DNA of 64,000 nt, from positions 248,001 to 312,000 of the forward strand of contig JAKQNR010000024.1 of assembly GCA_029565685.1 (NCBI GenBank), read 5' to 3'. Below are positions 48,188 through 57,568 of the stretch, one piece after another. The notes beneath the pieces were generated by a model, which saw only the letters and a list, made by a program, of their open reading frames with translations, had not been told where the DNA came from and ran no database searches. Position 1 is the stretch's first letter; every line of letters starts with the position of its first letter. The translations under genes were made by a program, and so were the position numbers. The DNA is from a bacterium. GTDB taxonomy: Bacteria > Zhuqueibacterota > Zhuqueibacteria > Residuimicrobiales > Residuimicrobiaceae.

Positions 48188-50173
48188 ATGCAGCATATTG
48201 TCACGACAATCGAAACGCGGTGCAAACGCTGCTATTCCTGCGTTCGTCGGTGCCCGGCCAAAGCCATCCGCGTGGAGAATGGACAGGCCAAGGTGATGGC
48301 CGAGCGCTGCATTGCGTGCGGTTATTGCGTCCAAGTGTGCCCGCAAAAAGCGAAAAAAATCCGCGACGGCTTAACCCCGGTATGGAATATGCTGGCCGGC
48401 GAGCAGCCAGTGATCGCCCTGTTGGCGCCGTCGTTTCCAGCCGCCTTTACCGAGGTGCGGCCGACCCAAATGGTTAAGAGTTTGCGCCGGCTGGGCTTTG
48501 CTCAGGTATGGGAGGTGGCGCTGGGCGCTGACGGAGTGGCGCAGCAATACGCCGAGCTCGTGCACCAGGATGTGATGCCCATGCTGATCAGCTCGCCCTG
48601 TCCGGCGGTGGTCAATTATATTGAAAAATATTTTCCCGAGTTGGTGCTGGTCTTGGCCCCGGTGGTTTCGCCCATGATCGCGGTGGGACGGCTCCTTCGC
48701 AGCCGCTTCGGTCCCGACAGCCGCTTGGTGTTCATCGGGCCCTGTATCGCCAAGAAAAAAGAGATGATGGATCCTCAGGTGGCCGGCGTAATCGATGAGG
48801 TGCTGACCTACGAGGAGATCTTGGCCATGCTGGAGTTGGCGGAGATCGATCCGGCAGAACAGGAGGATGCACCGTTCGACAGTCCGGAGGCCGGCTTGGG
48901 CCGCGCATTTCCGCTCTCCGGGGGATTGCTCGAGAGCGCCGCTCTGCAGTACGGCGTGCTGCATGAGGAAATTGCGGTGACCGAAGGCCGTGACCGGGTG
49001 TTGGAAGCCATCGCCAAGACTGCAGAGGGCAAAATCGAAGCGCGGTTTCTCGATCTGCTCTTTTGCGAGGGATGCATCAACGGCCCGCAGATGGCGAACA
49101 CGCTCTCCGGGTTTGTTCGCCGGGACAAGGTTATCGGCTATTGCAAAACCCGGAAGCAGAACTCCGACGTAGCGGCGGCGTTCAACGGAGTGGATCTGCA
49201 CCGGACTTTTACGCCTGAACATCTGAGCACGCCGACGCCTTCGGAAGAGGATATACGTCGTGTTTTAGCGGTCACCGGCAAAGTGTTGCTCGAGGATGAG
49301 CTGAATTGCGGCGCCTGCGGTTATCCCAGCTGCCGCGAAAAGGCTATTGCCGTGCTTCAAGGTTTTGCGGAAGCGGAGATGTGTTTGCCCTATATGGTGG
49401 ATAAGCTGGAGTCGATCCAGGAGGAACTGACCCGGGCCAATTTAGAGCTAAAGGACTCGCTCACCACCCTGCAGAAGACTCAACAACAGCTGGTGCAGTC
49501 GGAAAAGCTCGCTTCAGTCGGTCAGTTGGCCGCGGGGGTTGCCCATGAACTCAATAATCCACTGGGCGGCATTCTCATCTACTCCGGTCTTTTGTTGGAG
49601 CAGGTGGATAAAGAGAGCCGGCAGGCCAAAGATCTGCAGCGGATCATGGCCGAGACAGACCGCTGCCGTCGCATTGTCCGCGGCCTGTTGGATTTTTCAC
49701 GGCAAACCCGCATTGACGCGGCGATCGTCAATCTCAATAAAATTTTGAGCAGCACTCTGGCCCTGGTAACCGAGCAGGCGATGTTCCTCAACATACAGGT
49801 GGTGCAGCAATTGGAGGACTCGTTGCCCAATGTGTTAGTCGATGTGGGCCAGATCCAGCAAGTCTTTCTCAACATTATTTTAAACGCCGCGGATGCTATG
49901 AACGGCAGAGGCACCCTGAGCGTGCGCAGTAGAACCTCGCCAGAGGGGGATTGCGTGCTGGTTTCTTTCACCGACACCGGCAGCGGCATGACTGCGGAAA
50001 TCATTTCGAGAATTTTTGAGCCGTTTTTTACCACCAAGCCGCGGGGCCAGGGCACCGGGCTGGGACTGGCCATCGCCTACGGCATCGTGCAAAGGCATCA
50101 TGGCGATATTCTAGTAGCCAGTCAACCGGGGATGGGCAGCACGATCACGGTCAAATTGCCGACCGCCGCCTGA
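48188..50173 (+). CDS. Second HydS-like H-domain histidine kinase (paralogue)
   Basis: 661 aa, same domain order as the protein at 45645: CKRCYSCVRRCP, CIACGYCVQVCP, then [37 protein letters not shown]...C. A coiled-coil linker precedes HisKA (AHELNNPLGG), N box and DTGSGM, GTGLGLA. Here Pro replaces the proton-relay Cys. Tandem duplication with divergence; the two sensors may read different redox or H2 levels. Twelve nt after the membrane-anchored receiver. Confidence 0.82.
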   Translation: MQHIVTTIETRCKRCYSCVRRCPAKAIRVENGQAKVMAERCIACGYCVQVCPQKAKKIRDGLTPVWNMLAGEQPVIALLAPSFPAAFTEVRPTQMVKSLRRLGFAQVWEVALGADGVAQQYAELVHQDVMPMLISSPCPAVVNYIEKYFPELVLVLAPVVSPMIAVGRLLRSRFGPDSRLVFIGPCIAKKKEMMDPQVAGVIDEVLTYEEILAMLELAEIDPAEQEDAPFDSPEAGLGRAFPLSGGLLESAALQYGVLHEEIAVTEGRDRVLEAIAKTAEGKIEARFLDLLFCEGCINGPQMANTLSGFVRRDKVIGYCKTRKQNSDVAAAFNGVDLHRTFTPEHLSTPTPSEEDIRRVLAVTGKVLLEDELNCGACGYPSCREKAIAVLQGFAEAEMCLPYMVDKLESIQEELTRANLELKDSLTTLQKTQQQLVQSEKLASVGQLAAGVAHELNNPLGGILIYSGLLLEQVDKESRQAKDLQRIMAETDRCRRIVRGLLDFSRQTRIDAAIVNLNKILSSTLALVTEQAMFLNIQVVQQLEDSLPNVLVDVGQIQQVFLNIILNAADAMNGRGTLSVRSRTSPEGDCVLVSFTDTGSGMTAEIISRIFEPFFTTKPRGQGTGLGLAIAYGIVQRHHGDILVASQPGMGSTITVKLPTAA

Positions 50174-50208
50174 GACGGCCGGCTGAATTTTAACCGCAGG
50201 AGTTCTTC

Positions 50209-50658
50209 ATGAGCGAAGCCATTAAGATACTGCTGATCGACGATGATGTGGATTTCATCCTGATCAATCGGACGATTCTAGAGGCCAACGGCTATGAGGT
50301 CGATGCCTGTTTCGACGCCCGTTGCGCTTTGGAGAAAATCAAGACCTGGAAACCGGATCTCATCTGTCTGGATGTGATGATGCCGACCGGCACCGAGGGG
50401 TTTCACCTCGCCTATAAAATACGCCGGGATCCCGAGTGCCAGAACATTCCAATATTGATGATCACCTCCATCCATGATTACAGCGATTTCCGCTTTTCCA
50501 CAGAGGACGGGGATTTTTTACCGGTGGACGAATTCATTGAAAAGCCGATTCGCGCCGAGGTGTTGTTGAAAAAAGTGCGAGAGCTTCTAGCGACCCGCGG
50601 GGCGGCCTCGGCAAAACCTCCGCAGGAGGACAAGGGCATCGGCTTGAAGAAAAAATGA
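50209..50658 (+). CDS. Stand-alone response regulator receiver
   Basis: 149 aa, one receiver domain: LLIDDDVDF, phospho-Asp in CLDVMMPTGTEG, ITS, EKPI. A charged Lys/Pro-rich tail of about 20 residues and no output domain. Loops after beta-4 are longer than in CheY (YSDFRFSTEDGDFL), a feature shared with the next receiver. Confidence 0.85.
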   Translation: MSEAIKILLIDDDVDFILINRTILEANGYEVDACFDARCALEKIKTWKPDLICLDVMMPTGTEGFHLAYKIRRDPECQNIPILMITSIHDYSDFRFSTEDGDFLPVDEFIEKPIRAEVLLKKVRELLATRGAASAKPPQEDKGIGLKKK

Positions 50659-50697
50659 GTTTCGCCTGACCCCTTCAGGCGGGAAAAGAGAACGTCT

Positions 50698-51114
50698 ATG
50701 ACGGCCGCTGAGAAAAAAATATTGCTCGTTGATGATGATCCGGCGTTTCTAGAGATCAACCACCTGATCCTGGAATCAGCCGGCTATCAGGTGGCGGAGG
50801 CCGGCTCCGTGGACCAGGCGTTGCGCTTGCTCCAGAGCGACCGCTTCGATCTGTTGGTTCTGGATTTGATCATGGAGAGTATGGACTCCGGATTCACCAT
50901 CGCTTATGCCGTGCGCAATGACGAACGGCTGCGCGACCTGCCCATCCTGCTGTTGACGTCGGCACAGGAACGCACTGGTTTCACCTTTGAGATGGAACGA
51001 GATCAGGAATGGATGAAAGTGGATGAGGTGGCGGCCAAACCGCTGCGTCCCACTGAACTGATTGAACGGGTGGAGCGGCTGCTGGCTAAAACGAAAAAGG
51101 AAACGCATGGATAA
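50698..51114 (+). CDS. Stand-alone response regulator receiver (paralogue)
   Basis: 138 aa. LLVDDDPAF, phospho-Asp in VLDLIMESMDSG, LTS, AKPL. Shares the extended beta-4/alpha-4 loop (TGFTFEMERDQEWM) with the previous receiver. No output domain. Overlaps the start of the hybrid kinase by 8 nt. Confidence 0.85.
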   Translation: MTAAEKKILLVDDDPAFLEINHLILESAGYQVAEAGSVDQALRLLQSDRFDLLVLDLIMESMDSGFTIAYAVRNDERLRDLPILLLTSAQERTGFTFEMERDQEWMKVDEVAAKPLRPTELIERVERLLAKTKKETHG

Positions 51115-52609
51115 TCAGGTGCGCCTGTTAATCGTTGACGATGAAGAGATCATTCGCATCGGCTGCCAGCGTATCCTGGAAGAGACCTATGCGACCGTAG
51201 AGGTGGCGGAGAACGGTCGGTTGGGCTGGGAGCGGCTTCAGCAAGAGCCCTTTGATCTGATCCTGCTTGACCTGATGATGCCCGAGATGGGCGGCTTGGA
51301 GGTGTTGGAGAAGGTGCAGGCGCTCGATCCGGAGATGGTGGTGATCATGATCACCGGTTTTGCCACCATTGAGACCGCAGTGGATGCGATGCGCAAGGGG
51401 GCTTACGATTATCTGCCCAAACCGTTCACGCCGGAGGAGCTGCGCACCAAGGTGAGCCGCGGGTTGGAGAAACGGCGGCTGATCCTGCAGGCCCGTGCGC
51501 TGATTCTAGAACGCGATCGCAATCTGTTGGAATGCGCGAACGAAAAATCGCGCACCATGACCATCATCAACTGCCTGAGCGAGGGACTGATCGCGACCAA
51601 CCGGACCGGGCAGATCGTGCTGATGAACCCGGCGGCGATCAAGATGCTGCGGCCCCAGGTCGATTCGGTGATCGGCCGCACGGTGTCCGGCCTGCTGGGC
51701 CATCCGGAACAAGAGAAGGCGATCGCGGAAATGCTGGCGACCGTGACCGCCACCGGCGCCATCACTCAGATGGAAATGCAGACGTGCGATGAGCGCGTGC
51801 TGGAATCACACGTCAGTCCGATCCTGGATGACCACGGCGAGTGCCTCGGTACGGTTACGGTGCTTTTAGACATCACCCAGGATAAAAAAATTGAAAAGAT
51901 GAAGTCCGATTTTGTCCGCCTGGTGTCGCACGAATTAAAAGCGCCGGTGGCCGCCATCGCCGGGTATCTGAACCTCATCATCGACGGCTTGACGGCGAGC
52001 CAACCAGATAAAGAGAAGGACATCATCTTGCGTTCGCGCGACAAAGCCAATGCGCTTCTGGATCTGATCAACGATCTGTTGGATCTGTCGCGCAGCGAGC
52101 GCAACCGCAGCGCGGGCGTGCAGAAACGACTGGACCTAGGCGCGGTGTTGACCGAGACCGTCAAATTCTATCACAATGAAGCTCAGCTTCGGCATCTCGA
52201 GCTGGCCTTGCACCTGCCCACCACTATCCCGCCGGTGGTCGGCGATGCCGAGGCGCTGGGCCGGGTGTTCGCTAACTTGATCGGCAATGCGATTAAATAC
52301 ACGCCGGAGGGCGGTCGTGTGGATGTGGAGCTCATTCAGCGCGACGGTTGGCTGGCGATTGCCGTGCGCGATACCGGCATGGGCATTGCCCCGGATGAGA
52401 TAAAAAAAATATTCGACGAATTTTACCGCAGCCGTCAGGTGATCCTGCAAAAGATCCCTGGCACTGGTTTGGGATTGTCCATCGCCAAACAGATCGTTGA
52501 GGCCCATCGCGGTTACATGGAGGTGGAAAGTGCGGTGCATCAGGGTTCGGTGTTTCGCGCCTGGTTTCCGATCGCCGATGCCCTGCCGACGGCTGCGCCC
52601 GTTGTCTGA
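51107..52609 (+). CDS. Receiver-PAS-histidine kinase
   Basis: 500 aa from ATG 51107 (an earlier frame start lies within the preceding gene). Receiver 1-120 (IVDDEE; LLDLMMPEMGG; PKPF), PAS about 160-270 (INCLSEGLIATNRTGQIV), HisKA with VSHELKAPVAAIAG, ATPase motifs NLIGNAIKYTPEGG, DTGMGI and GTGLGLS. Soluble, so it likely receives phosphate at its receiver and re-signals through its own kinase: an intermediate in the HydS-like relay. Confidence 0.88.
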   Translation: MDNQVRLLIVDDEEIIRIGCQRILEETYATVEVAENGRLGWERLQQEPFDLILLDLMMPEMGGLEVLEKVQALDPEMVVIMITGFATIETAVDAMRKGAYDYLPKPFTPEELRTKVSRGLEKRRLILQARALILERDRNLLECANEKSRTMTIINCLSEGLIATNRTGQIVLMNPAAIKMLRPQVDSVIGRTVSGLLGHPEQEKAIAEMLATVTATGAITQMEMQTCDERVLESHVSPILDDHGECLGTVTVLLDITQDKKIEKMKSDFVRLVSHELKAPVAAIAGYLNLIIDGLTASQPDKEKDIILRSRDKANALLDLINDLLDLSRSERNRSAGVQKRLDLGAVLTETVKFYHNEAQLRHLELALHLPTTIPPVVGDAEALGRVFANLIGNAIKYTPEGGRVDVELIQRDGWLAIAVRDTGMGIAPDEIKKIFDEFYRSRQVILQKIPGTGLGLSIAKQIVEAHRGYMEVESAVHQGSVFRAWFPIADALPTAAPVV

Positions 52610-52646
52610 ACAGCGCGCAGGCCGAAGAAAAAAACTGTTGACATGA

Positions 52647-53018
52647 ATGGTTGACATCAATACCTTGTTGGGTCGAGAGATGGTGATTCGCGATCTCGAA
52701 CAGCTGCTGCAAAGCCAGGTGTTGAGCGGGCAGGATCGGCTGCAGACGCCCGTACAGGGCGTGCTGGTATCGGATATTCTCAGCGATGTGATGGTAAAAG
52801 CCGGCCAGGGCTGGCTATGGGTAACCCATCAGACCACCGTGAACGTGATCGCCATAGCATTCTTTAAAGGATTGGCCGGAGTGATCCTGCCCGACCATCT
52901 GCAGCTCAGAGACGATGCGCTGGCCAAAGCGGTGGAAAAAGAAATACCGGTTTTGTCATCCGCCCTGAGCGCTTATCAGGTAATCGGCAAGCTGTACAAA
53001 ATGGGGCTGCAGGGATGA
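52647..53018 (+). CDS. DRTGG-like domain protein of hydrogenase-sensor loci
   Basis: 123 aa. LVSDILSDVMVKAGQGWLWV and GVILPDHLQLRDDALAKAVEK with IPVLSSALSAYQVIGKLYKMG match the small DRTGG-type proteins found beside sensory [FeFe] hydrogenases and HPr-kinase-like proteins. Ligand and role are unknown; nucleotide or effector binding is possible. Overlap with neighbouring genes is minimal; the gene sits in the sensor run. Confidence 0.72.
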   Translation: MVDINTLLGREMVIRDLEQLLQSQVLSGQDRLQTPVQGVLVSDILSDVMVKAGQGWLWVTHQTTVNVIAIAFFKGLAGVILPDHLQLRDDALAKAVEKEIPVLSSALSAYQVIGKLYKMGLQG

Positions 53019-53089
53019 GCGGATCGGCGCCCAGCGCGAACCGTGGACGCCGGTGCAGAATCGATGACATGTTCTATTGGAGGGACAAG

Positions 53090-53563
53090 ATGGCCAATCT
53101 ATTTCTCGCGAGCGAAATTCTGGAGATGAATGTGCAGGAAGAACGCAACGGCGCTGCCTTTTACGCCCGTTTGGCGGAGAAATCGGCCCATCCGCTTGTA
53201 AAAAAACACGCAGCAGAGATTGCCGAGCAGGAGCGACATCATGAAACGTTGTTCACCAGGATGCTGCAGGAATGTGAACAGGTGGAACCCAATGAAGCGT
53301 ATCCGGGCGAATACGACGCTTACCGCCAGGCCTTGCTAAAAAATAAAATGTTCGCCGACGAGCAGGATGCGGCGGAAAAGGCGGAACAGTGGACTGATAA
53401 AGAGGCCCTGACTTTTGCCCTGAAAACCGAACAGGCGACGCTGAATCTGCTGAAAGAGTTGACCAAGCATATCGATCCCCGGGAATTGCCGTTAATCCAG
53501 ATCACAGTGGACGAAGAAGCGAATCACGTCAAGGTGTTGAACGAGCTGCTGCAGAAGATTTGA
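53090..53563 (+). CDS. Rubrerythrin/ferritin-like diiron protein
   Basis: 157 aa from ATG 53090 with GGAGGG 5 nt upstream; the longer frame back to 53015 lacks a comparable site. Two ferritin-like Glu/His motifs: QEERNGAAFY...AEQERHHETLF and LKTEQATLNL...DEEANHVKVL, enough for a diiron site. No rubredoxin domain. It probably handles peroxide or oxygen near oxygen-sensitive hydrogenase sensors (inferred). Confidence 0.82.
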   Translation: MANLFLASEILEMNVQEERNGAAFYARLAEKSAHPLVKKHAAEIAEQERHHETLFTRMLQECEQVEPNEAYPGEYDAYRQALLKNKMFADEQDAAEKAEQWTDKEALTFALKTEQATLNLLKELTKHIDPRELPLIQITVDEEANHVKVLNELLQKI

Positions 53564-53638
53564 GCAGGGCGGAGGGAGGATCTTTTTTTAGGAGAATCGG
53601 CAGCGCCGGATCATTCAGCTTGCCCCCCAATAAAAACG

Positions 53639-54544
53639 GTGTGGATTTTCATGTTTTTTCTTTTTCTTGCCACGTTGCCGATGACGATCAACACCAACGT
53701 TGTGTTTCCCATCCAATTGCCGCGCCAGGTGGAACATTGGAGCCGACCGGACTCGGCGCAAACCATAACTGCACAGACAATTTTCGATTATATGGATGGC
53801 GCCGGCGAGCTCTACCTTGGCTTCCGGTTCGACAGCTTGCAGGTCGTCGAGTATACCGCGGAGGGTTCGTACAACCTCCTGGTCGAGATCTATTACATGC
53901 AAGAGTCCGACGACGCTTTTGGCTTGCTCTCGCTGGATTTGGATGGCGAGCGCATCGACTGGGGCGCTGCTCCGGAAGCGTCCAGCCCATCCGCCTTGTA
54001 TGGCGCCGGGTTGCTGCGTCTTTGGGCAGGCCCTGTCTATGCCAGGGTGATGGCCTTTCAGGAAACTGAAACGGCCAGACGGGCGGTGCTTGAATTGGGC
54101 CGCGTCATCGCCGCTCAATGCCGGTCCGCCCGACCGCCGAAGTTGATTCAAATGGTGCAGCCGCTCTTCACGAATGCCCCGCTGAAATATTTCCGTTCTC
54201 ATTTGGTCCTTAATTCGATCTTTTACCTCGCCAGTCAAAACATTCTCGATCTTGATCTTTCCGTCGAAGGCGTCTACGCCCACGAAGGGCAGATGAAAGT
54301 GTTGTTGCTGCACTATCCTGAGGCCCGCCGGGCGGCCGCTGCGGCGCAGTTTTTTTTGCAAAGCTATCTGCCAGATCACCAATCCGCCCGCTGCGGCGGA
54401 TTCTATCCGCTTGAATCCGGGTATTGCGCCTGTTTTCATGCCGGCGTTTACCTCATTCTTCTCTTCGACTGCCCAGACATCGACAGTGGACGCCAATGGG
54501 TGCAAACCATTGAATGCCGTTTACGCACAGGAGACCGCTTATGA
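53639..54544 (+). CDS. DUF6599-like exported protein
   Basis: 301 aa. The start is GTG 53639 (ATG 53651 possible) followed by a signal peptide of about 20 residues. TIFDYMDGAGELYLGFRFDSLQVVEY is the DUF6599 hallmark. Location is periplasmic; function unknown. Its stop overlaps the next start (ATGA), so it is coupled to the DUF362 gene, a pairing that suggests one Fe-S related exported system. Confidence 0.72.
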   Translation: MWIFMFFLFLATLPMTINTNVVFPIQLPRQVEHWSRPDSAQTITAQTIFDYMDGAGELYLGFRFDSLQVVEYTAEGSYNLLVEIYYMQESDDAFGLLSLDLDGERIDWGAAPEASSPSALYGAGLLRLWAGPVYARVMAFQETETARRAVLELGRVIAAQCRSARPPKLIQMVQPLFTNAPLKYFRSHLVLNSIFYLASQNILDLDLSVEGVYAHEGQMKVLLLHYPEARRAAAAAQFFLQSYLPDHQSARCGGFYPLESGYCACFHAGVYLILLFDCPDIDSGRQWVQTIECRLRTGDRL

Positions 54545-55413
54545 ACGATCGTTTGATTACGCGCAGAGATTTTGCCCGCACCAGCCTGGCAGCCGCAGCG
54601 GGCGCATCCTTGACCAGCGCAGCCACGCTGCGAGCAAAGCCGCGGTCCAGCCGCGTTGTCATTGTTCGCGAGGAGGCTGTGCTGGATACTGCGCACAAGG
54701 TGAACAAGGCCATTCTGCAAAAGATGCTGGATCAAACCGTCATGGCTGTGACCGGCGGCAACGCCGCAGCCGATGGCTGGAAAGCGATCGCCGCGGTGAA
54801 AGATAAAGTCGGCCTGGTGCCCACCCCGCACCTCAACCCCACGCATCCGGAACTCATCGAGCTGGTCGCCTCGTCGTTGCAGAACCAGGCCGGCCTGCCG
54901 GCGGAGCGGATCGTCAACGCGCAGGGACGAAATCTCGAGATAGTGAAATCGTGCACCGTGCTGATCGCCCTGCCGGCTCTCAAAGCGCATTGGCTCACCG
55001 GCATCGGCACGGTGTTGAAGAACTATATCATGTTTTCGGGAAATCCGCAAGCGTATCATGACAGCAGGAACGTCAAGCTCGGGGAGATCTGGAAATTGCC
55101 GGAGGTTGAGGGTAAAACGAAATTGGTGCTGGTGGATGCCCTCTACCCGTTATGCGACAAGGGACCGCAACCGGATCCGCGCTATAAATGGCATTACAAC
55201 GGATTGATCGCCGGTACAGATCCCGTTGCCGTGGAAACCGTATGTCTGAACATTATCACCAAGAAACGCGAATTAATCAAGGGGGAGCCCTGGCCGCTGA
55301 CTCCTCCCCCGCTCTGCGTGGAGGCTGCGGACAAGCTGTATGGCCTGGGCACCAGTTCGATGGACGAGATCAGTCTCGAACGGATCGGCTGGAGAAAAGA
55401 GCTGCTTGTCTGA
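54541..55413 (+). CDS. Tat-exported DUF362 protein
   Basis: 290 aa from ATG 54541. N-terminal RRDFARTSLAAAAGASLTS is a twin-arginine signal. The body matches DUF362 (IVREEAV, VALPALKAHWLTGIGTVLKNY, GLIAGTDPVAVETV). The ferredoxin-type Cys cluster of some DUF362 proteins is absent. Tat export implies folded, perhaps cofactor-bearing, protein. Function unknown. Confidence 0.82.
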   Translation: MNDRLITRRDFARTSLAAAAGASLTSAATLRAKPRSSRVVIVREEAVLDTAHKVNKAILQKMLDQTVMAVTGGNAAADGWKAIAAVKDKVGLVPTPHLNPTHPELIELVASSLQNQAGLPAERIVNAQGRNLEIVKSCTVLIALPALKAHWLTGIGTVLKNYIMFSGNPQAYHDSRNVKLGEIWKLPEVEGKTKLVLVDALYPLCDKGPQPDPRYKWHYNGLIAGTDPVAVETVCLNIITKKRELIKGEPWPLTPPPLCVEAADKLYGLGTSSMDEISLERIGWRKELLV

Positions 55414-55684
55414 GTTAAAAGGCAGGGTGGGGACCCTTCACTCTGTTTACCAGTCCTTCTTTTTTTTCTGCACCGTTGCCCGGCGTATAAACCGCAGCGG
55501 CCTCAGCAAGATCTCCGGATTCATTCGCTCTTTTCGTCTCGCTGCCGCGGAGTGTGATCACGGAAAAGGAACACGATTGATGTTTCGGCGCCAGAATCGC
55601 TCGGAAGGCTGCTGACGTCGTTCTAAATATTCGTTGTGGTTCATATGGTTCACTGAACGGAAAAAAATATTGTCTGGAGACCCT

Positions 55685-57418
55685 ATGCACACCATCGATT
55701 ATTCGATCATCGGTTTTTATTTTGTTGTGTTGATCCTGTTAGGCTGGGTATTGCGCAAACGAGCCAGCCACGGCCTGGATGAATATTTTCTCGGCGGCAG
55801 AAAGATACCCTGGTGGGTGCTGGGCGTCTCCGGCATGGCCTCCAATCTGGATATGACCGGGACCATGGTCATCATCTCATTTTTTTACATCCTTGGCGCC
55901 AAGGGATTTTTAATCGAGCTGCGCGGGGGAGTGTGCCTGGCAATGGCGTTTTTTATGGTCATTCTGGGAAAATGGCACAGCAGGGCCGGCGTCATGACCG
56001 TTGCGGAATGGATGGAATTCCGTTTCGGCAGAGGAAAACAGGGGGAACTAGCCCGCCTGTTGAGCACCCTTGCCACGGTGATCACCACCATCGGCATGGT
56101 CGCCTATTTTTTTGTCGGCACCGGCAAATTTCTTTCCATGTTTCTCCCCTTTTCGCCGCAAGTCTGTTCCTTGATCATGATCGCTGTCGCCTTATTCTAT
56201 ACGACGCTAAGCGGCATCTATGGCGTGGCCTATACCGATTTGTTTCAATCCCTGCTCATTGGTTTTGCGACCGTCTTTATTTCCGTCAAAGCGTTTATAA
56301 GCGTGGATTATGCCGCGGTTCAGGCTATGACGCCGCCGGGTTGGACTAATGTCATTCCCTCCTGGCGCATGGCCATGCCCTCTGGATATGAAATATATAA
56401 TCTTCTCGGACTTTCGGTGATTTTTTATTTTCTTAAAGTTTTTATCGAAGGATTCGGCGGTCCGCAAGGGTATACGGCGCAACGTTATTTTTCGGTCAAA
56501 TCGGATCGCGAGAGCGGCCTTCTGTCCATGCTTTGGATATCGCTGTTATCCTTTCGTTGGCCGTTCATCATGGCTATCGCGCTGCTCGGCTTTACACTGG
56601 GGCCCCAAGTCACCGATCCCGAGATGGTGCTTCCCATGGTATTGGTTCATCTGATTCCAACCGGAATCAAGGGACTTATGATCGCCGCTCTGATCGCCGC
56701 CGCCATGTCGACTTTTGATTCGACCATCAATGCCGGCGCTTCCTATTTGATCAATGATATCTATCGAAAACATATCACTCCCAGGGCGACGGAGAAGCAG
56801 CTGGTACGTGCGAGCTATATTGCGTCCATTGTCATCGTGATCCTTGGGATAGCTATCGGCCTGGTCACCCCCACCATTAACGCCATATGGGGCTGGATTA
56901 CCATGAGCCTTGGTGCGGGCATGTTTATTCCGCTTTTGGTCCGCTGGTATTGGTGGCGCCTGAACGGCTATGGATTTGCGATGGGAACCGCGGTTGGGAT
57001 TATCGGCGCGATCCTGCAAAAAGCCCTGTTCCCCTCTTGGCCGGAATGGATGGCTTTTCTGGCGGTCAGTTTTATCTCCCTTTGCGGCATGATGATCACC
57101 ACCCTGCTGACGGAAGCCACCCCGATCGAGGTGTTGAATAATTTTTACAGCAAAACCAGGCCGTTCGGTTTTTGGCATAAAATCAGGCAAGGGTTTGATC
57201 AGCGCGTTATTTTCTCGATTCGGAAAGAAGCGCGCGGTGATCTGCTCGCACTGGCCTTTGCCATACCATGGCATCTCGCTCTGTTCTTAACGCCGGTGCA
57301 TCTGGTGTTGCATTACTGGTCCCGGTTTTTCCTGTTTCTTTCGATTCTGGCGATTTCCTCCATCGGATTGTATTTTTTTTGGTACAGGAATCTGGACCGG
57401 GATTATCTCAAAGAATAG
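55685..57418 (+). CDS. Sodium:solute symporter (SSS family)
   Basis: 577 aa from ATG 55685 with GGAGA upstream. About 14 membrane helices. LDEYFLGGRKIPWWVLGVSGMASNLD is the SSS N-terminal signature; IAAAMSTFDSTINAGASYLINDIY is the Na+-site helix. Substrate is not predictable; the neighbouring sialidase and sulfatase suggest a sugar or sugar-acid. The 55414-55684 gap upstream (271 nt) shows no gene or clear motif. Confidence 0.88.
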   Translation: MHTIDYSIIGFYFVVLILLGWVLRKRASHGLDEYFLGGRKIPWWVLGVSGMASNLDMTGTMVIISFFYILGAKGFLIELRGGVCLAMAFFMVILGKWHSRAGVMTVAEWMEFRFGRGKQGELARLLSTLATVITTIGMVAYFFVGTGKFLSMFLPFSPQVCSLIMIAVALFYTTLSGIYGVAYTDLFQSLLIGFATVFISVKAFISVDYAAVQAMTPPGWTNVIPSWRMAMPSGYEIYNLLGLSVIFYFLKVFIEGFGGPQGYTAQRYFSVKSDRESGLLSMLWISLLSFRWPFIMAIALLGFTLGPQVTDPEMVLPMVLVHLIPTGIKGLMIAALIAAAMSTFDSTINAGASYLINDIYRKHITPRATEKQLVRASYIASIVIVILGIAIGLVTPTINAIWGWITMSLGAGMFIPLLVRWYWWRLNGYGFAMGTAVGIIGAILQKALFPSWPEWMAFLAVSFISLCGMMITTLLTEATPIEVLNNFYSKTRPFGFWHKIRQGFDQRVIFSIRKEARGDLLALAFAIPWHLALFLTPVHLVLHYWSRFFLFLSILAISSIGLYFFWYRNLDRDYLKE

Positions 57419-57523
57419 AAGGGAGGAGCAGACCGGCTTATTTTTTGAGCGGGAAGAACGATCCAAGGCAGGAACAGCGATCATATGCAGTGAATGATTC
57501 AACCTCCTGCGCAAGACTTGCCG

Positions 57524-57550
57524 AAAAACAAGAGCCTGCGCAGGCTTGCA
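57524..57550 (-). terminator. Possible minus-strand terminator after the sialidase-like gene
   Basis: On the minus strand CAAGCCT-GCGC-AGGCT, one bulged C and TTG form a short stem followed by TTTTT. It lies about 20 nt past the stop of the minus-strand gene and between convergent genes. Confidence 0.4.
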
Positions 57551-57568
57551 TAACTGGGAGCGCGCGCA

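Noticed and set aside
45645-50173. Catalytic [FeFe] hydrogenases
   Set aside because: H-domain motifs are degenerate (relay Cys lost, L3 shortened) and each is fused to a histidine kinase; a sensory role fits better.
57533-57546. AGCCTGCGCAGGCT perfect palindrome as an operator
   Set aside because: It lies between convergent genes and, with the adjoining T run on the minus strand, is better explained as a terminator stem.
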